This document shows positions 46,221 through 59,451 of a stretch of 64,000 bases of DNA, piece after piece. A program made the position numbers and the translations under genes. Under the pieces are notes generated by a model, which searched no databases, had not been told where the DNA came from, and saw only the letters and a list, made by a program, of their open reading frames with translations. How positions within the stretch are numbered: position 1 is the first letter of the stretch; the number at the start of each line of letters is the position of its first letter. Source of the DNA: Owenia fusiformis (lineage: Eukaryota; Annelida; Polychaeta; Sabellida; Oweniidae). The stretch is taken from NCBI GenBank assembly GCA_903813345.2, contig CAIIXF020000006.1:15256348-15320347 (forward strand), read 5' to 3'.

Positions 46221-48121
46221 TGGACATTACATATAGACAATATGTAGGAAATATGGAAATATAGATAATATAAAGAATCACAGAATATCTAGGGAATCAC
46301 AGAATATCTAGAAAATCGCTAGTCAATATTTAGGGAATTGCTGCTGACTAGAAAATGATGTGTTAACATTAGTTGTGCCAAGCCTTAGTACTAAACTGAC
46401 TATTGATATAGCAGCTATTAAAATGCCATTCCTTCGAATCAAGTCTTAATGAAACTTATTAAATTAAAAAAACGCATTTATGCTCCTTGAATTTGAAGTC
46501 AGTTATTGCCAAATTTTACATTTGTATTGAATCGTGTCTGGAAGATTCACTGCCAAAAAAGGCACATACATGTATTGTGTTTGAAAATGACACTCCATGT
46601 CGGAAAATGTGATAGGCATAATATGCCATGTCATTCAAAGAAGTTCTGCTAGAAATTGCTGCGACACAATTTCTTAGTGATTTACAAGTGGTGTTATTAT
46701 GAAGCAGTATATTATAGAATGGAGTGTGCCTTGATTGTGAATTGGAACAGTTTAGAATGAAATAAACAGTACATGCACTTGTATTTTATTGAATCATTTT
46801 ATAAAATTGTGTTATGCTTGTATTCTTTTCTCATTTTTTATGGAATCAGTACAGTTTTATTTTGTGATCAGTATCAACAGTTGCTCAGTATCAACAGTTG
46901 CCTGTCAGTGGTCTGTGTCAATTGTATCAACCCAAAATCAGTCCTGACTATCATCCTGACTTATAATTATAACACAAATTGAAAATCCAGTTGTGCCAAC
47001 ATTGGGAGATGGAATCCAACTTAAATACAGTCAATGAAATGAATCTTTTATATTCACTGGTGGAGTCATCTTAATTGCTTTAGTCATTATGTTTCTCACT
47101 TGATATATTGCCTTGTGATATACATATACTCAAACCCTACAAACATTACATAACAAAACATTTCAGTAATTACTCTAATAATGATTGGAAGAAAAATGTT
47201 CACTTTTGAATGGTTTTGTAATAGAGCATGTCTTGGTGGTAAACATTATTTCATAGTCATTGATGCAATAGCCTAACTATTTAACACTCCTAACAAATAA
47301 TATTCTACCATCATAATTGAAAAAGTTATTCCTAAATTAGGGGGACATCTTTTGTCACCACTATAAGTAAACATGTAAATGACTTTTTTGGTTATCATTT
47401 TGTAATTGAATGTATGATATGAAGTATCAACTTATAAACCAATATACTTGTACTAGGATAATAACTCCATGTTTAAGAGCGTGACACTGAATTTACTACA
47501 AAGTAAAATGAAAGTCTTCCTACAAATTATTAAAATGAGACAGAATAAGTTGACGCCAAAAATGTGATATATTAGAAAAATTCCTTCCAGTGGTTCAACT
47601 CAGTGCCTTTTTTGATAAAGTGCAAAAATCTAGACCTATATAGGTCTGACTGTATGGAGCCAAAAGATCAGCTTACAATTTGATTATTTTGATACTTGTT
47701 GTCAATTTTATCTCTCCTTATCTTACATTCTTCAGCTGTACTTATTTTGTGCCCGTTTTTGACATGCAATATTGCACCTCACTCAATTCTCTTGAGATTT
47801 TGACTACACGAACAATACCTTAGGGGCATACCATTAGATCTTGAGAACCTATCTGAGTATTTTGGGAGTCCAAATATGAATGAAAGGAAATAATATTTGG
47901 AGCTATATTAGATTTGACAAAACTAACATCCAATGGAAGAATTTTGGGTTCAGAAGCTTTTGAGAATCATTTGTTGTTGATGTAGTATAAAGATTTAAGC
48001 CCCCATCCTAAGGTCTATTGACACTCCCCTTACATACTGATAATTAATTGTGTGTAATATAAAGGCATGTAGCATCCTTGGGACTGAATACCATTTATTT
48101 AGTCATAAGCAAGGAATCAAC
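46221..48121 (+). other. SAMM50 3' UTR and spacer to the next gene
   Basis: The probable 3' UTR runs to about 46780, after AATAAA at 46761-46766. The rest is AT-rich spacer with no coding region seen. The leader of the glucan-binding gene lies at its end, immediately before the ATG at 48122. Confidence 0.45.
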
Positions 48122-51100
48122 ATGGTAAGTCATTTTCTTAGCTTTTGCAATGCATTTCCAGAATTTGAGAACAAAATGTTATCTCTTAAAGGAAAATCTT
48201 GGCAAGATTTTATCAATAGAAAATTCTACAATGCATGCTTATTACTTGTCTACATAGAATAGAATCAAACGATAGAAAGAACCAGTACCCATAAATCATA
48301 TAAATGATTTAAAACCAATGCTGTTATTTAGAAGCTGCTGTATATGTTACTCCTTGTGGTTGGGTGCCATGGCCAGTATGTACCCCCAGATCCAACCTTC
48401 ACCCTCCTTAACCCTGGGGTCAGGATGTCTATTCCAGGTAGGCACAATTGCCAAATGATTAGAAACTGGACATAAAAGCAAACCACGAAAATCTAAGCTA
48501 GTCTGACAATGTCAAGATTTTTAACACCTCAAAATAGGTTTCAAGTTGTTACATTGAAACACAAAGGCAAAGAAAAAAATCATTTAACATTTTTCTAAAC
48601 AGAGCAAGCCACAAGAGTTCAAAGCAAATGTGTCAATGCCAAATATTTAAAGCAGGGTAAAGCTTAATTTACTTATTGTCATATTCAATCCCAAAAACTC
48701 CTATAACTGATATAACACATCAACAGAATAATTTAGCTGAGATACAGTACATGAAAAATGACAATTAGATATATCTTCATTGTATTGTAGATGAGTCTGG
48801 TATATCTATGGTAGCCTATCACTATAACATCAACAGACCTTTACCAGGAGTAGCTGCTGGAGACTATAATGTTGATGTCAACGCTCCCGATGGTAAGTTC
48901 AACTTCCAATCAATTTTCATTGAAGATAAATTACGTTTTATAATTTTTAATCATGCCTCTTTACTTTATGTAAGATACACAACAAACGAAATGAATTTGA
49001 AAATTTGAAAAAATGTTTTTAGAATGTGATTTTGAAAATTTGTTTGAGGATAATGTCATAATGTGTATTTCTAGATTTTTACTATAAAGACATAATCAAA
49101 GGGTCAATAGGTCATGTTCAAAAAATCATCCTAAGTTTAAATACATTTCATAGTTGTTTTTAGACTTATGGCTATTAAGAAGGTGTTTTATTCATTATAT
49201 GATCATGCCTATGGTATTTCAGTTTTCATTGGTTCACTGTGTTCTACCTTTTGTCACACAAAACACAGTTGAAGTAGATATTGTCCGAGATAATAAGGTC
49301 ATTTTTTATATCTATAAAGTGCTATTCTTACTCTTGACATTTATCTGAAGGCATTTTTAAGTGTCATCATTCTTGTTTAAAAGTAGGTATTGTTCTAATA
49401 AGGGGTTAAAAAAACAGGTAATGTTAACCATGCAATGTCCATAGCACAATCAATATAACTTCTCATGATGCAATATGGTGACGAGTTTCTAAGCATTTCG
49501 CATTGGTCAATTGTGATGATGCATATCCCTCTTCTCTTCCTAAAAAGTGAAACCCTATAAATGAAAGCATTGCCTTTTAGGAGTTTGATTTGTAATATAT
49601 ACATATGTAATGTACAGTACATGTATATGTATATTTTTCAGCGAATGGGGAATGGGCACATGAGAACAGGGAGGTGACAGTTAATGTTGGTGATACAATA
49701 TTCTACTGGTATCTAGTTATCAAAAATGGAGAGGGAGTCCAAAAAACTGAGCAAGCATACACCTTTCCAGGTATGTACTGTTTTCTTCTTGAAGAGAAGT
49801 ACTGCACATGTACACAAATTAAGTGTCAGCAGTCTAAGGGCGAGATATCTCCATCTCCTCTATTTCCCCGTTGTAAAATAGTTCTTGTGGACAAGATTGC
49901 CATTGTGAGAACAGTCAGGGAATTTCACTGTAATGGAAGGACTCTAACTAGGGTGTTGCCATGGAATTTGAAGTGAATGAAATTGAGAAAAAGACATATT
50001 AAAGGAACATTCCTGGCCAGACCATTTCTCTCCTAATATGGTAGCTATAACCATATATATACTTTCCATATTTAGCAAAACAGGGAAAAATGTTTTAATA
50101 TAGTCAATATTGATCACTTGAAAAGGTAGTGCTGAATTCCAGTAGGCTGCCATCTTTTAGTATTTCACTCAGGAAGTGATGTCATCGACTCTCAACTTTG
50201 GATATAACATTATAAGGAGCTATTAAGAATTACAAAAACCAGCTGTGCATTCTTTTTCAATTTTGTCTATGATTTAATCCTTCTATAAGTCTCTTCTATT
50301 ATTCTAAGCTGACAAACTCTGAAAATATTTTTGCACATTAAGTAAGAACCACTTGTCTAGAAGTGATTTTGTGCTACTTCCCTATACTGTTATATGCAAG
50401 GTCATGGGAGTTGAGAGTCGATGACATCACTTCCTGAGTAAAATCTTAAAAGATGGCAGCTTACTGGAAATGAGCACTACATTTTTAAATTACCAATATT
50501 GACTATACAAAAACATTTCCTGGTGTTTTGCTAAATATGGAAAGTATATATATGATTATAGCTATCACATCAGGAGAGTAAAGGTTTGGCCAGGAATGTT
50601 CCTTTAAGCCTGTCAATAAGTGACAACAGGTGCAAAAATGCTCCATGCTGCTGAGAGAAATGACAGATTGGTATTCATGTGTATATCTGTGAGATGAATA
50701 ATAACAAGTATTTGTCTAATGATAAAAAACACAATGGGCAACAATGGGATAACAAAACAACACCTGATAAACAATATCAAGTCATGAAAGCAATCCACTG
50801 ACACAGATCTGTTATTTCAATATTAAGATATTTTGGAATGAGATTTTTTAAAAGTTGGACTGTAAAGTAGGTGTTTACATCGACTGGTTTCACGATGTGA
50901 ATTGCTATTGTAGCACCCACAACAACGACCACGACAACTACTACAACAACTGTTGCACCTACCACTCCACCATCGTTACTCTGTGATGTACATCCTGATC
51001 TACGGGCTGATTGTGGTACCCCTGGTGTCACTGCCCAACAGTGCTTGGATGCTGGGTGTTGCTATGACAACACAATCGCCAACACAAAATGGTGTTTCGA

Positions 51101-54100
51101 AGCAGAGCGTAAGATAGCATTGTATCAATGCAAGAAAAATGTTTTCAAAACGATTCATTTAGAATGGCAAAAGTGGCCATAAAGATTATTTGATGTATGT
51201 TATATGGCTTGGTCACTAGAGTTTTAAATGTAGGAATGGTCTTGTGATATGATTTTATGTTAAAAGCTTACTTTTTATTATGACCTCAACTAACAATGCA
51301 TGTAGTTATAGTTGTCAGTCAATTTCAATAACATATGATATTTGAGCCTATATAGAATTTTGTTGGCTTTTTATAAAAAACTTCCTACCTCATACCCACC
51401 TACCCACGTACGTGGGACATGATACAGTCTTTGAAGGGTTCAATTTTAAAGATCTTAGTTTATTAAATCTTAGTTTATGATGAATTTGTAACGACCCTTG
51501 ATAGCAAGTTGCTACTACATCCCAGCTGGGTTCGATTCCCACTCGGGGCATCAAATTTAGCACACTTCAATTTCTTTATCAGGCTTGTTGGATCTGTGCT
51601 CGCAGTCGTTAGTTATTTATTCCCCTGGGGCGCCCTTGGGTCATTACACATTAAAATGCATCCATATGCCTTTATTTATGGATCTGTCATCTGTCTAATC
51701 ATAAAATAAAGCTGGAATTGTAGAAATGTTAATAATTTGAGCTATTTTGATATTTAATAACCTTTAAAGTTGAACCCTTCAATGACTGTATCATGTCCCA
51801 CATAGGTGGGTAGGTGGGTATGAGGTAGGAGGTTTTTTATTCAAAGCCATTTTTGTTTATGTATTTGAGTGTCATTTTAAGTTCATCGTCTCTACGTCTA
51901 CTGATTTAATCTATGCCAAGTATTGTGGGGAGGAAAACACTTTATTTTTCAGGATGAAAAGTACAATTTTACTCAATTTCAGGTAACAACCCTATTATTT
52001 GACATTCTAGCTGGTAATCTTTTGTGTTACTTGCTAGCTAATTTAACCATGAGGATGCCATTTGTTTGATTTCAGTTCCAACTGAACCCCCTACTACTAC
52101 TACAACAACTACAACAACAACAGCGCCCCCTCCCACTGACCCACCGACACCAGGCCCCACCCTACCACCAGGAGAGACAAACCCCCCAGGCACTGAGGGG
52201 CCTGAAGTCACCCCAGGTTTGTGTTTGTTTCTTTTTAATAATTACTTCATTATTTTATCTATGCAATATGTTAAAACCTGATGGAATGAACATCTCCAGA
52301 AGAAATTTGCTCATGTTCAATCAGTGCACTTATTTTATTTGACAGAGATTTCTGAACCCTCAAGAGTCACATTAACTTTATAATTCGATCATGTCCATGG
52401 GTGGTATCTTTGTCAAAATCATTTAATGACTATGAATCATGAAAGATAAGTTGTGTAACAGTTTTGCAATTATAACAATTCTACCAGCAGTTACACATTG
52501 ATAATCATTGAATTGTGATCTACAAAATTGTAAATGAGAAAAAGTTCCTTGAAGAACATATTCCATCTAAGATTGTTAGTTACATAGTATATCAACTTTA
52601 TTTTCTAGACCCAGGAGTGGAGTGTGGAGAGTGTGTAGGAGGAATAGGAAGTGGTATCGGCGGAGGGTATGGGGGCACCTACTTCCCCTGTGAGTCCTAC
52701 CCCTGTTTGATCTTTGAGGACAATTTTGACAATCTGGATTTCAACAAGTGGGAGCATGAGATCACTGCTGGTGGTGGAGGGGTATGTTGAACGTTTGTAG
52801 ACTTTTGAAGTACTTGGATTTGAAATTCAAAAAAAAGGTTAAATAACAGCTCATTAGGCTACATTAGCTCCATTTACTGCATCTCATTTTATAAGGTATC
52901 ACTTATTAATCCACCTCATAGAATGTATAAGAAAATCAGGGATTACCAGTGACCCCCACCCCATGTTTGTCATGCAAGAAAGCCAATTGCATCCTATTAA
53001 CAATGAATTGATGAGTGTACAAAATGTCAAAATATTTCTCCCATCATTGATTTGCAACAATAATTGATTCTTATTATAATTCTTACAATTATACTTGTGC
53101 AAATATTTCAGAATTGGGAGTTCCAGTATTACCTAAACAACAGATCCAACAGTTATGTAAGGGACGGCAACCTTTACCTCAAACCTGTGAGTAATTGATA
53201 CAGATGGTACATTTAATTAGGCTATTGTTCAATGTGGTGCAATTGCTGCTCTGTCAAGAACCATGTCACAAAATCAAAATGTGTATGAATAATGAAAATG
53301 AAATATTTTAGTTCTGAGACATAAAAAGTTTTGTCCAGTAAACCAGTCTTGAGAGCCCTGTGTACATGGGATATGGCAACTGTAATCAAGGGATATGAAC
53401 AATACCACTGTCTTGAAACTATAGAAATTAAAATGGTTCAAATTCAATGTGTAATTACTTTATGTTCACATTCCTTAATTTCCTCAAAACTGCACTTGCC
53501 AATGGTTAGCAACTTTTTCATGGGTGTTGTTCAGCAGTTGATGTTTGGAATTCGGTACTTGATGTTCAGTGTTCAGCAGTTGGTGTTTGGTGGTTGTCTT
53601 GTTTTAATATTGTATTACCTTGGAAATCTGATGTAACAAAGTTTTGTTGATTTTTTTGCAGACTCTGACGAGTGATCGCTATGGAGAGGCATTTCTCACA
53701 AGTGGCAGTCTTGATATATGGGGTAAGGTCAGAGTTCATTATATGTCTTAAAGGAGCATACTTTTTGTCACACTCGCTTTGAACTAAATCAGTTAATTGA
53801 AACTCAAACAGAAAACATTGAAAGTTCTGTATTAGCATGCAGGGAATAATACTATTGTATTTCTGTAAAACTCTGATTTTTACTGATTTTTAGAATGACC
53901 AGATTCAGCATCATGTGTTAAATATCACCACACATTTTCTGAAAATAAAATGGACTTGATTTTACAGATCTCTTCATATCTATAAATGAGATATAAAAAG
54001 TTGAAAAAAACATTAATCGAATGCTTCCTGTAGAGTTTATACTAACATACTCTATATATATCATTTACTTTTCATTATTTCATTTAATGGCTTTATATGT

Positions 54101-57100
54101 TCCTCACTCAGGTACTCATCCTGCTAGTCAGTGCACTGGTGAGGCATTCTGGGGGTGCAGACGCCAGGGATCAGGTAGCAACCCAATTAACCCCTGTCAA
54201 TCTGCGAGAATCAGAACTGTGCGTAGCTTCATCTTGAAGTATGGCAGGATTGAGATTGAAGCAAAGATGCCGAAAGGAGACTGGATCTGGCCAGGTAAGT
54301 AATGGGCACATCTCATACTTAAGTGCTGTGTACTCTTCTACATCCCATCTTATACTAGAGTACATTACACCAAAAGCCAATGATATCAGTAGAATTACTG
54401 ACAAAAGAATGAAGAAGAAAAGCAAAATTATTAGAAATTTTTGATTTTTACCTCCAAAAAGTCTGCAAAGTTTGATTCTCAAAAACAGTAGAAAATTGCC
54501 AATTGCCTTCTGCTTTATCATGAAACCTTTATAATCGCAAGAAGCTTGAAATTGACATCCCTTCCTTGGATATACAATACTTTGGTGTTATAGTTTTTGG
54601 GATATTGCATTTCTGTATACACATTTATCACAAGTACAAGTTCACTAGAAACAAGTAGAGACAATTCAAAGCATTTGTTCATCCAGGAGCCTGTATAATT
54701 GAGTTTAAACTTGTTATTTGACGATCTGTTCCAGCAATCTGGCTGCTTCCTGCTAGAGAGGAGTATGGAATATGGCCTGCATCAGGGGAGGTTGATATGG
54801 TAGAGGCAAGAGGTTTGTTTGATTGATTGTTTGCTTGATTGTTTGTTTGATTGTTGCCAATATAGAGCTGCATTAACAGAATAAACTGAAGTAAAAACAA
54901 ATGAAATGCATCAAATTAACCTTTTTGATTCAATACATTAAAATTAAGACTTAAGATACCTTTAGTCAAGATATTGAAATGTGCAAGGCAAATTCATGCC
55001 AGATTACACCCCTGGTGAATTATGGATTTTTCTTGATCTGCTTAAAGTTAAAAATAAAAATTAAACATTGAAATGGGGTTTGACAAAAACACCTAACTGA
55101 AAAATTTATTTCAGGTAATGAGAATTTGAACCATAATGGTGAACAAATAGGAGTGAATCAAATGGGATCTACCATGCATTGGGGACCATACTGGCCTGTC
55201 AATGGATATGAAAAAACCCATGCCAGGAGGTATAAACAGCTACATAATCTGAGATTCCCTGCATATTGAAATATTTTCAATTATTTATCCATTACATTTC
55301 TGCAGTGGAAGTTGATGCTAGCTAACCCAAAGTTATGCTAATAAACAAAATGTAATTATTATTCAAATGTATGAATTATATTGCAGGAATCTGCCAACTG
55401 GTGACTTCAACTCTGACTTCCACAAATATGCGATTGAGTGGGATGAGAATGAAATCAAGTAAGTTAATTAAGTGGGATGAGAATGAAATCAAGTAAGTTC
55501 ATTGAGTGGGATGAGAATGAAATCAAGTAAGTTAATTAAGTGGGATGAGAATGAAATCAAGTAAGTTCATTAAGTGGGATGAGAATGAAATCAAGTAAGT
55601 TCATTGAGTGGGATGAGAATAAAATCAAGTAATTTCATTGAGTGGAATGAGAATGAAATCAAGTAATTTCTTTGAGTGGGATGAGAATGAAATCAAGTAA
55701 GTTCATTGAGTGGGATGAGAATGAAATCAAGTAAGTTCATTGAGTGGGATAAGAATGAAATCAAGTAATTTCATTGAGTGGGATGAGAATGAAATCAAGT
55801 AAGTTCATTGAGTGGGATGAGAATAAAATCAAGTAATTTCATTGAGTGGGATGAGAATGAAATCAAGTAATTTCATTGAGTGGGATGAGAATGAAATCAA
55901 GTCAGTTCATTAAGTGGGATGAGAATGAAATCAAGTAAGTTCATTGAGTGCGATGAGAATGAAATCGAGTAATTTCATTGAGTGGGATGAGAATGAAATC
56001 AAGTAAGTTCATTGATTGGGATGAGAATGAAATCAAGTAAGTTAATTGAGTGGGATGAGAATGAAATCAAGTAAGTTCATTGAGTGGGATGAGAATGAAA
56101 TCAAGTAAGTTCATTGAGTGGGATGAGAATGAAATCAAGTAAGTTCATTGAGTGGGATGAGAATGAAATCAAGTAAGTTCATTGAGTGGGATGAGAATGA
56201 AATCAAGTAAGTTCATTGAGTGAGATGAGAATAAAATCAAGTAATTTCATTGAGTGGGATGAGAATGAAATCAAGTAAGTTCATTGAGTGGGATGAGAAT
56301 GAAATTAAGTAAGTTCATTGAGTGGGATGAGAATGAAATCAAGTTAGTTCATTGAGTGGGATGTGCATGAAATCAAGTAAGTTCATTAAGTGGGATGAGA
56401 ATGAAATCAAGTAAGTTCATTGAGTGAGATGAGAATAAAATCAAGTAATTTCATTGAGTGGGATGAGAATGAAATCAAGTAAGTTCATTGAGTGGGATGA
56501 GAATGAAATCAAGTAAGTTCATAGAGTGGGATGAGAATGAAATCAAGTAAGTTCATTGAGTGGGATGAGAATGGAATTAAGTAAATTCATTGAGTGGGAT
56601 GAGAATGAAATCAAGTTAGTTCATTGAGTGGGATGAGAATGAAATCAAGTAAGTTCATTGAGTGGGATGAGAATGAAATTAAGTAAGTTCATTGAGTGGG
56701 ATGAGAATGATATCAAGTTAGTTCATTGAGTGGGATGTGAATGAAATCAAGTAAGTTCATTGAGTGGGATGAGAATGAAATCAAGTAAGTTCATTGAGTG
56801 GGATGAGAATGAAATCAAGTAAGTTCATTGAGTGGGATGAGAATGAAATCGAGTAAGTTCATTGATTGGGATGTGAATGAAATCAAGTAAGTTCATTGAG
56901 TGGGATGAGAATGAAATCAAGTAAGTTCATTGAGTGGGATGAGAATGAAATCAAGTAAGTTCATTGATTGGGATGTGAATGAAATCAAGTAAGTTCATTG
57001 AGTGGGATGAGAATGAAATCGAGTAAGTTCATTGATTGGGATGTGAATGAAATCAAGTAAGTTCATTGAGTGGGATGAGAATGAAATCAAGTAAGTTCAT

Positions 57101-58710
57101 TGATTGGGATGTGAATGAAATCAAGTAAGTTCATTGAGTGGGATGAGAATGAAATCAAGTAAGTTCATTGATTGGGATGTGAATGAAATCAAGTAAGTTC
57201 ATTGAGTGGGATGAGAATGAAATCAAGTAAGTTCATTGATTGGGATGTGAATGAAATCAAGTAAGTTCATTGAGTGGGATGAGAATGAAATCAAGTAAGT
57301 TCATTGATTGGGATGTGAATGAAATCAAGTAAGTTCATTGAGTGGGATGAGAATGAAATCAAGTAAGTTCATTGATTGGGATGTGAATGAAATCAAGTAA
57401 GTTCATTGAGTGGGATGAGAATGAAATCAAGTAAGTTCATTGATTGGGATGTGAATGAAATCAAGTGAGTTCATGGAGCATTTTTAGAAGTTTATTACAT
57501 ATTTTGCTCTATTTGACTTGAGAGTGTAATAGAATATTTCTCTGATTAGATATGAAATATGCATGATCTCATTAATAATCTATTTACTTGAATAACAATC
57601 TGTTCAAAGTTTCCACACTTAACAGCTAATTAAATTGATATTCACTCAGATTCTTTCTAGGCTAGTTGATTTTCAGATGGTAATCAGTTTATACTTTTCC
57701 ATGCATGTTCTTCCTGGATGATTTTCAAACATATTTTTCCACACAGATTTTTCCTGGATGATGAAGAAATACTACATGTCGATCCTGGACCAGATGGATT
57801 CTGGAAATATGGAGAATTTGATGAAAGGGTACCAGGATCTGAGAGCCCCTGGAAGAATGCTGCCAGTAAAATGGCACCTTTTGACAAAGAGGTATTCACT
57901 AAATGAAATTGAGAACTTAAATTCCAGTAGAATTTAAAAAGTACCAAGAGGGAAGCCTTTTCAGAAAAAGTTGTTGACACTCTAGTCTTCTGATTAAAAA
58001 CTCTTTTAATATAACATGACTAATGCACTATTCATATACAGTGTAACAGTAAAACCTGTCTAATCCAAACACCATTTGAACTGGCTAAAAGCATTCGGAT
58101 TAGGTGTTCACATTTCGAGGTTCTTGCATTCGGTAGATTATGGATTTTGAAGAAATGTGAACACATTCTCAATGAATATTTATAGTTCATTTGACCATTT
58201 AATTTATGGCATTCTAAAAATATGAAAATATGATTTACATGAATTTATTAGTCATGTTAGAATGACACATCATAATTGAGACCATTCAATGTTCACTGTT
58301 CAAATTGAGGGGCGTTCACATTTTTAGATTTTTTGAACATGGAAGTCAATGGCAGGAAAAGACGGAACGAAAAAGTGTTCAGATAAGCCGGGTGCGTGGA
58401 TATACAGGTTTTACTGTGGATGATTTTCACTTTAAAATAATTTACCACCAATCTACATGTAATTACATTCCAGTTCTACTTGATCATGAATGTGGCTGTG
58501 GGTGGGACCAATGGGTTCTTCCCCGATGATGCCTCGCCAGCTAAACCATGGAATAACGAGTCTCCAACTGCATTCTTAGATTTCTGGAATGCCAGAGGTC
58601 AGTGGTATCCTACATGGAAGCCTGATGAGAACAATGGGGAGAGTGCAGCTATGGTGGTGAACTATGTGAGAGCATGGAAGATGAAACCATCAGAAAATGC
58701 AATGGATTAA
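48122..58710 (+). CDS. Secreted beta-1,3-glucan-binding / GH16 protein with trefoil
   Basis: Pattern-recognition protein or laminarinase. Fifteen exons: 48122-48124 (only ATG), 48332-48437, 48791-48892, 49642-49770, 50914-51108, 52076-52216, 52609-52781, 53112-53186, 53662-53722, 54112-54294, 54735-54812, 55115-55229, 55387-55458, 57747-57891, 58474-58710; 604 residues. The signal peptide is MKLLYMLLLVVGCHG; CBM39-like 17-113; Thr run 116-125; trefoil (P-type) 136-175 with GCCYD and WCF; Thr/Pro linker; Cys/Gly segment; GH16 from about 265. The catalytic block GEVDMVE keeps both acids (Glu408, Asp410, Glu413), so hydrolysis is possible, unlike many insect GNBPs. Most linker and domain exons are phase 1, which favours shuffling. 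The intron after 55458 is a minisatellite. AATAAA at 59349 is a candidate polyadenylation signal. Confidence 0.92.
50003..50603. mobile_element. 601-bp TTAA-flanked MITE with long inverted ends
   Basis: TTAA at 49999-50002 and 50604-50607 flank inverted ends starting AGGAACATTCCTGGCCA. Pairing extends about 190 bp inward (through GATGTCATCGACTCTCAAC) with modest divergence. TTAA plus AGG termini suggest Kolobok-like or piggyBac-like mobilisation. It lies in the intron before the trefoil exon. Confidence 0.8.
51373..51840. mobile_element. Inverted-end element carrying a tRNA-like B box
   Basis: About 75-bp inverted ends with few mismatches begin ATAAAAAACTTCCTACC and include CATACCCACCTACCCAC. 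Between them, near 51500-51550, is GGGTTCGATTCCCACTCGGG, a T-arm/B-box sequence, suggesting a SINE or tRNA fragment captured inside a MITE. Confidence 0.65.
55433..57473 (+). repeat. 34-bp minisatellite, 60 copies, made of an exon-intron junction
   Basis: The unit ATTGAGTGGGATGAGAATGA plus AATCAAGTAAGTTC fills 2,041 bp, which is 60.0 units, so there is essentially no length drift. The first copy is the 3' end of a GH16-gene exon (residues IEWDENEIK) together with its GTAAGT donor. Nearly every later copy repeats the donor, some as GTAATT. From about 56840 the copies alternate with ATTGATTGGGATGTGAATGA, forming a 68-bp higher-order unit. Confidence 0.95.
58047..58416. mobile_element. Pogo/Tigger-like MITE
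   Basis: It begins CAGTAAAACCTGTCTAATCC and ends GGTTTTACTG, the typical tips of pogo-type elements. It is 370 bp and non-coding, in the last intron of the GH16 gene and ending 57 bp before its last exon. The TA duplication is not clear. Confidence 0.6.
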
Positions 58711-59451
58711 ACAGTGGAATCATACATATTTATCTAAGACACTTTGATATAGTGACTGTGTTCTTAAAAGTTTCAAATCCTATTTTTGGTCTCCCATTAA
58801 TGTTCAACAAAGTGGAGTTGGGAGTTTGTATGGAATAGCAGGACAAGTTGCAAGATAGAGAACTTAGTAATATTTGGATTATAATATGGACATTATAACA
58901 CAAATGTCATCTCACGTCAGAAAATAATCAAAGATTTCACTATAGTTTTTGCACTTTATATATTTTTACAATCTTATATCTATTTTAACAGTCGAATGTA
59001 CAATCCTTCTTTTTTATTGCAATACAATGTACAGTAGCTCTATTTACAAGATTCAAAGGTTTTTTACTAATATCCTGGATACATTTTCTGGATTCCAATT
59101 TCTTAATTACTGACATCAAATTTGTCCATAAGTACTTCCTAGAAATTCCTTATAACATAAAAATAATTTCTTGTTAGGTCTAACTCAGATTTCTTCTCAT
59201 ATGAAACTTAAATGAGTAGATGAAAGTTTATTGAAAATAATATGACATTGTATACAAATGTAATATGAATATTTTATATTCAGTATTATAAAATAGAGCC
59301 TATTTGTCAACAAATATAGACATTTTATGTTCATTTTGAATATATACAAATAAATGTACACTTTAATATGATAGTAAATACCACCTCTCAATTATAAATG
59401 ACTTAGGTATAATATATGCCTATTACATGTATTACAACAAACTTATTTATA
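58711..59451 (+). other. GH16 gene 3' UTR and spacer
   Basis: AT-rich and non-coding. The first AATAAA after the stop is at 59349-59354, which would give a 3' UTR of about 650 bases. No other feature was recognised. Confidence 0.4.

Noticed and set aside
55433-57473. Regular repeats resembling a CRISPR array
   Set aside because: Units are head-to-tail with no spacers, the unit is a copy of an exon-intron junction, and the genome is clearly animal.
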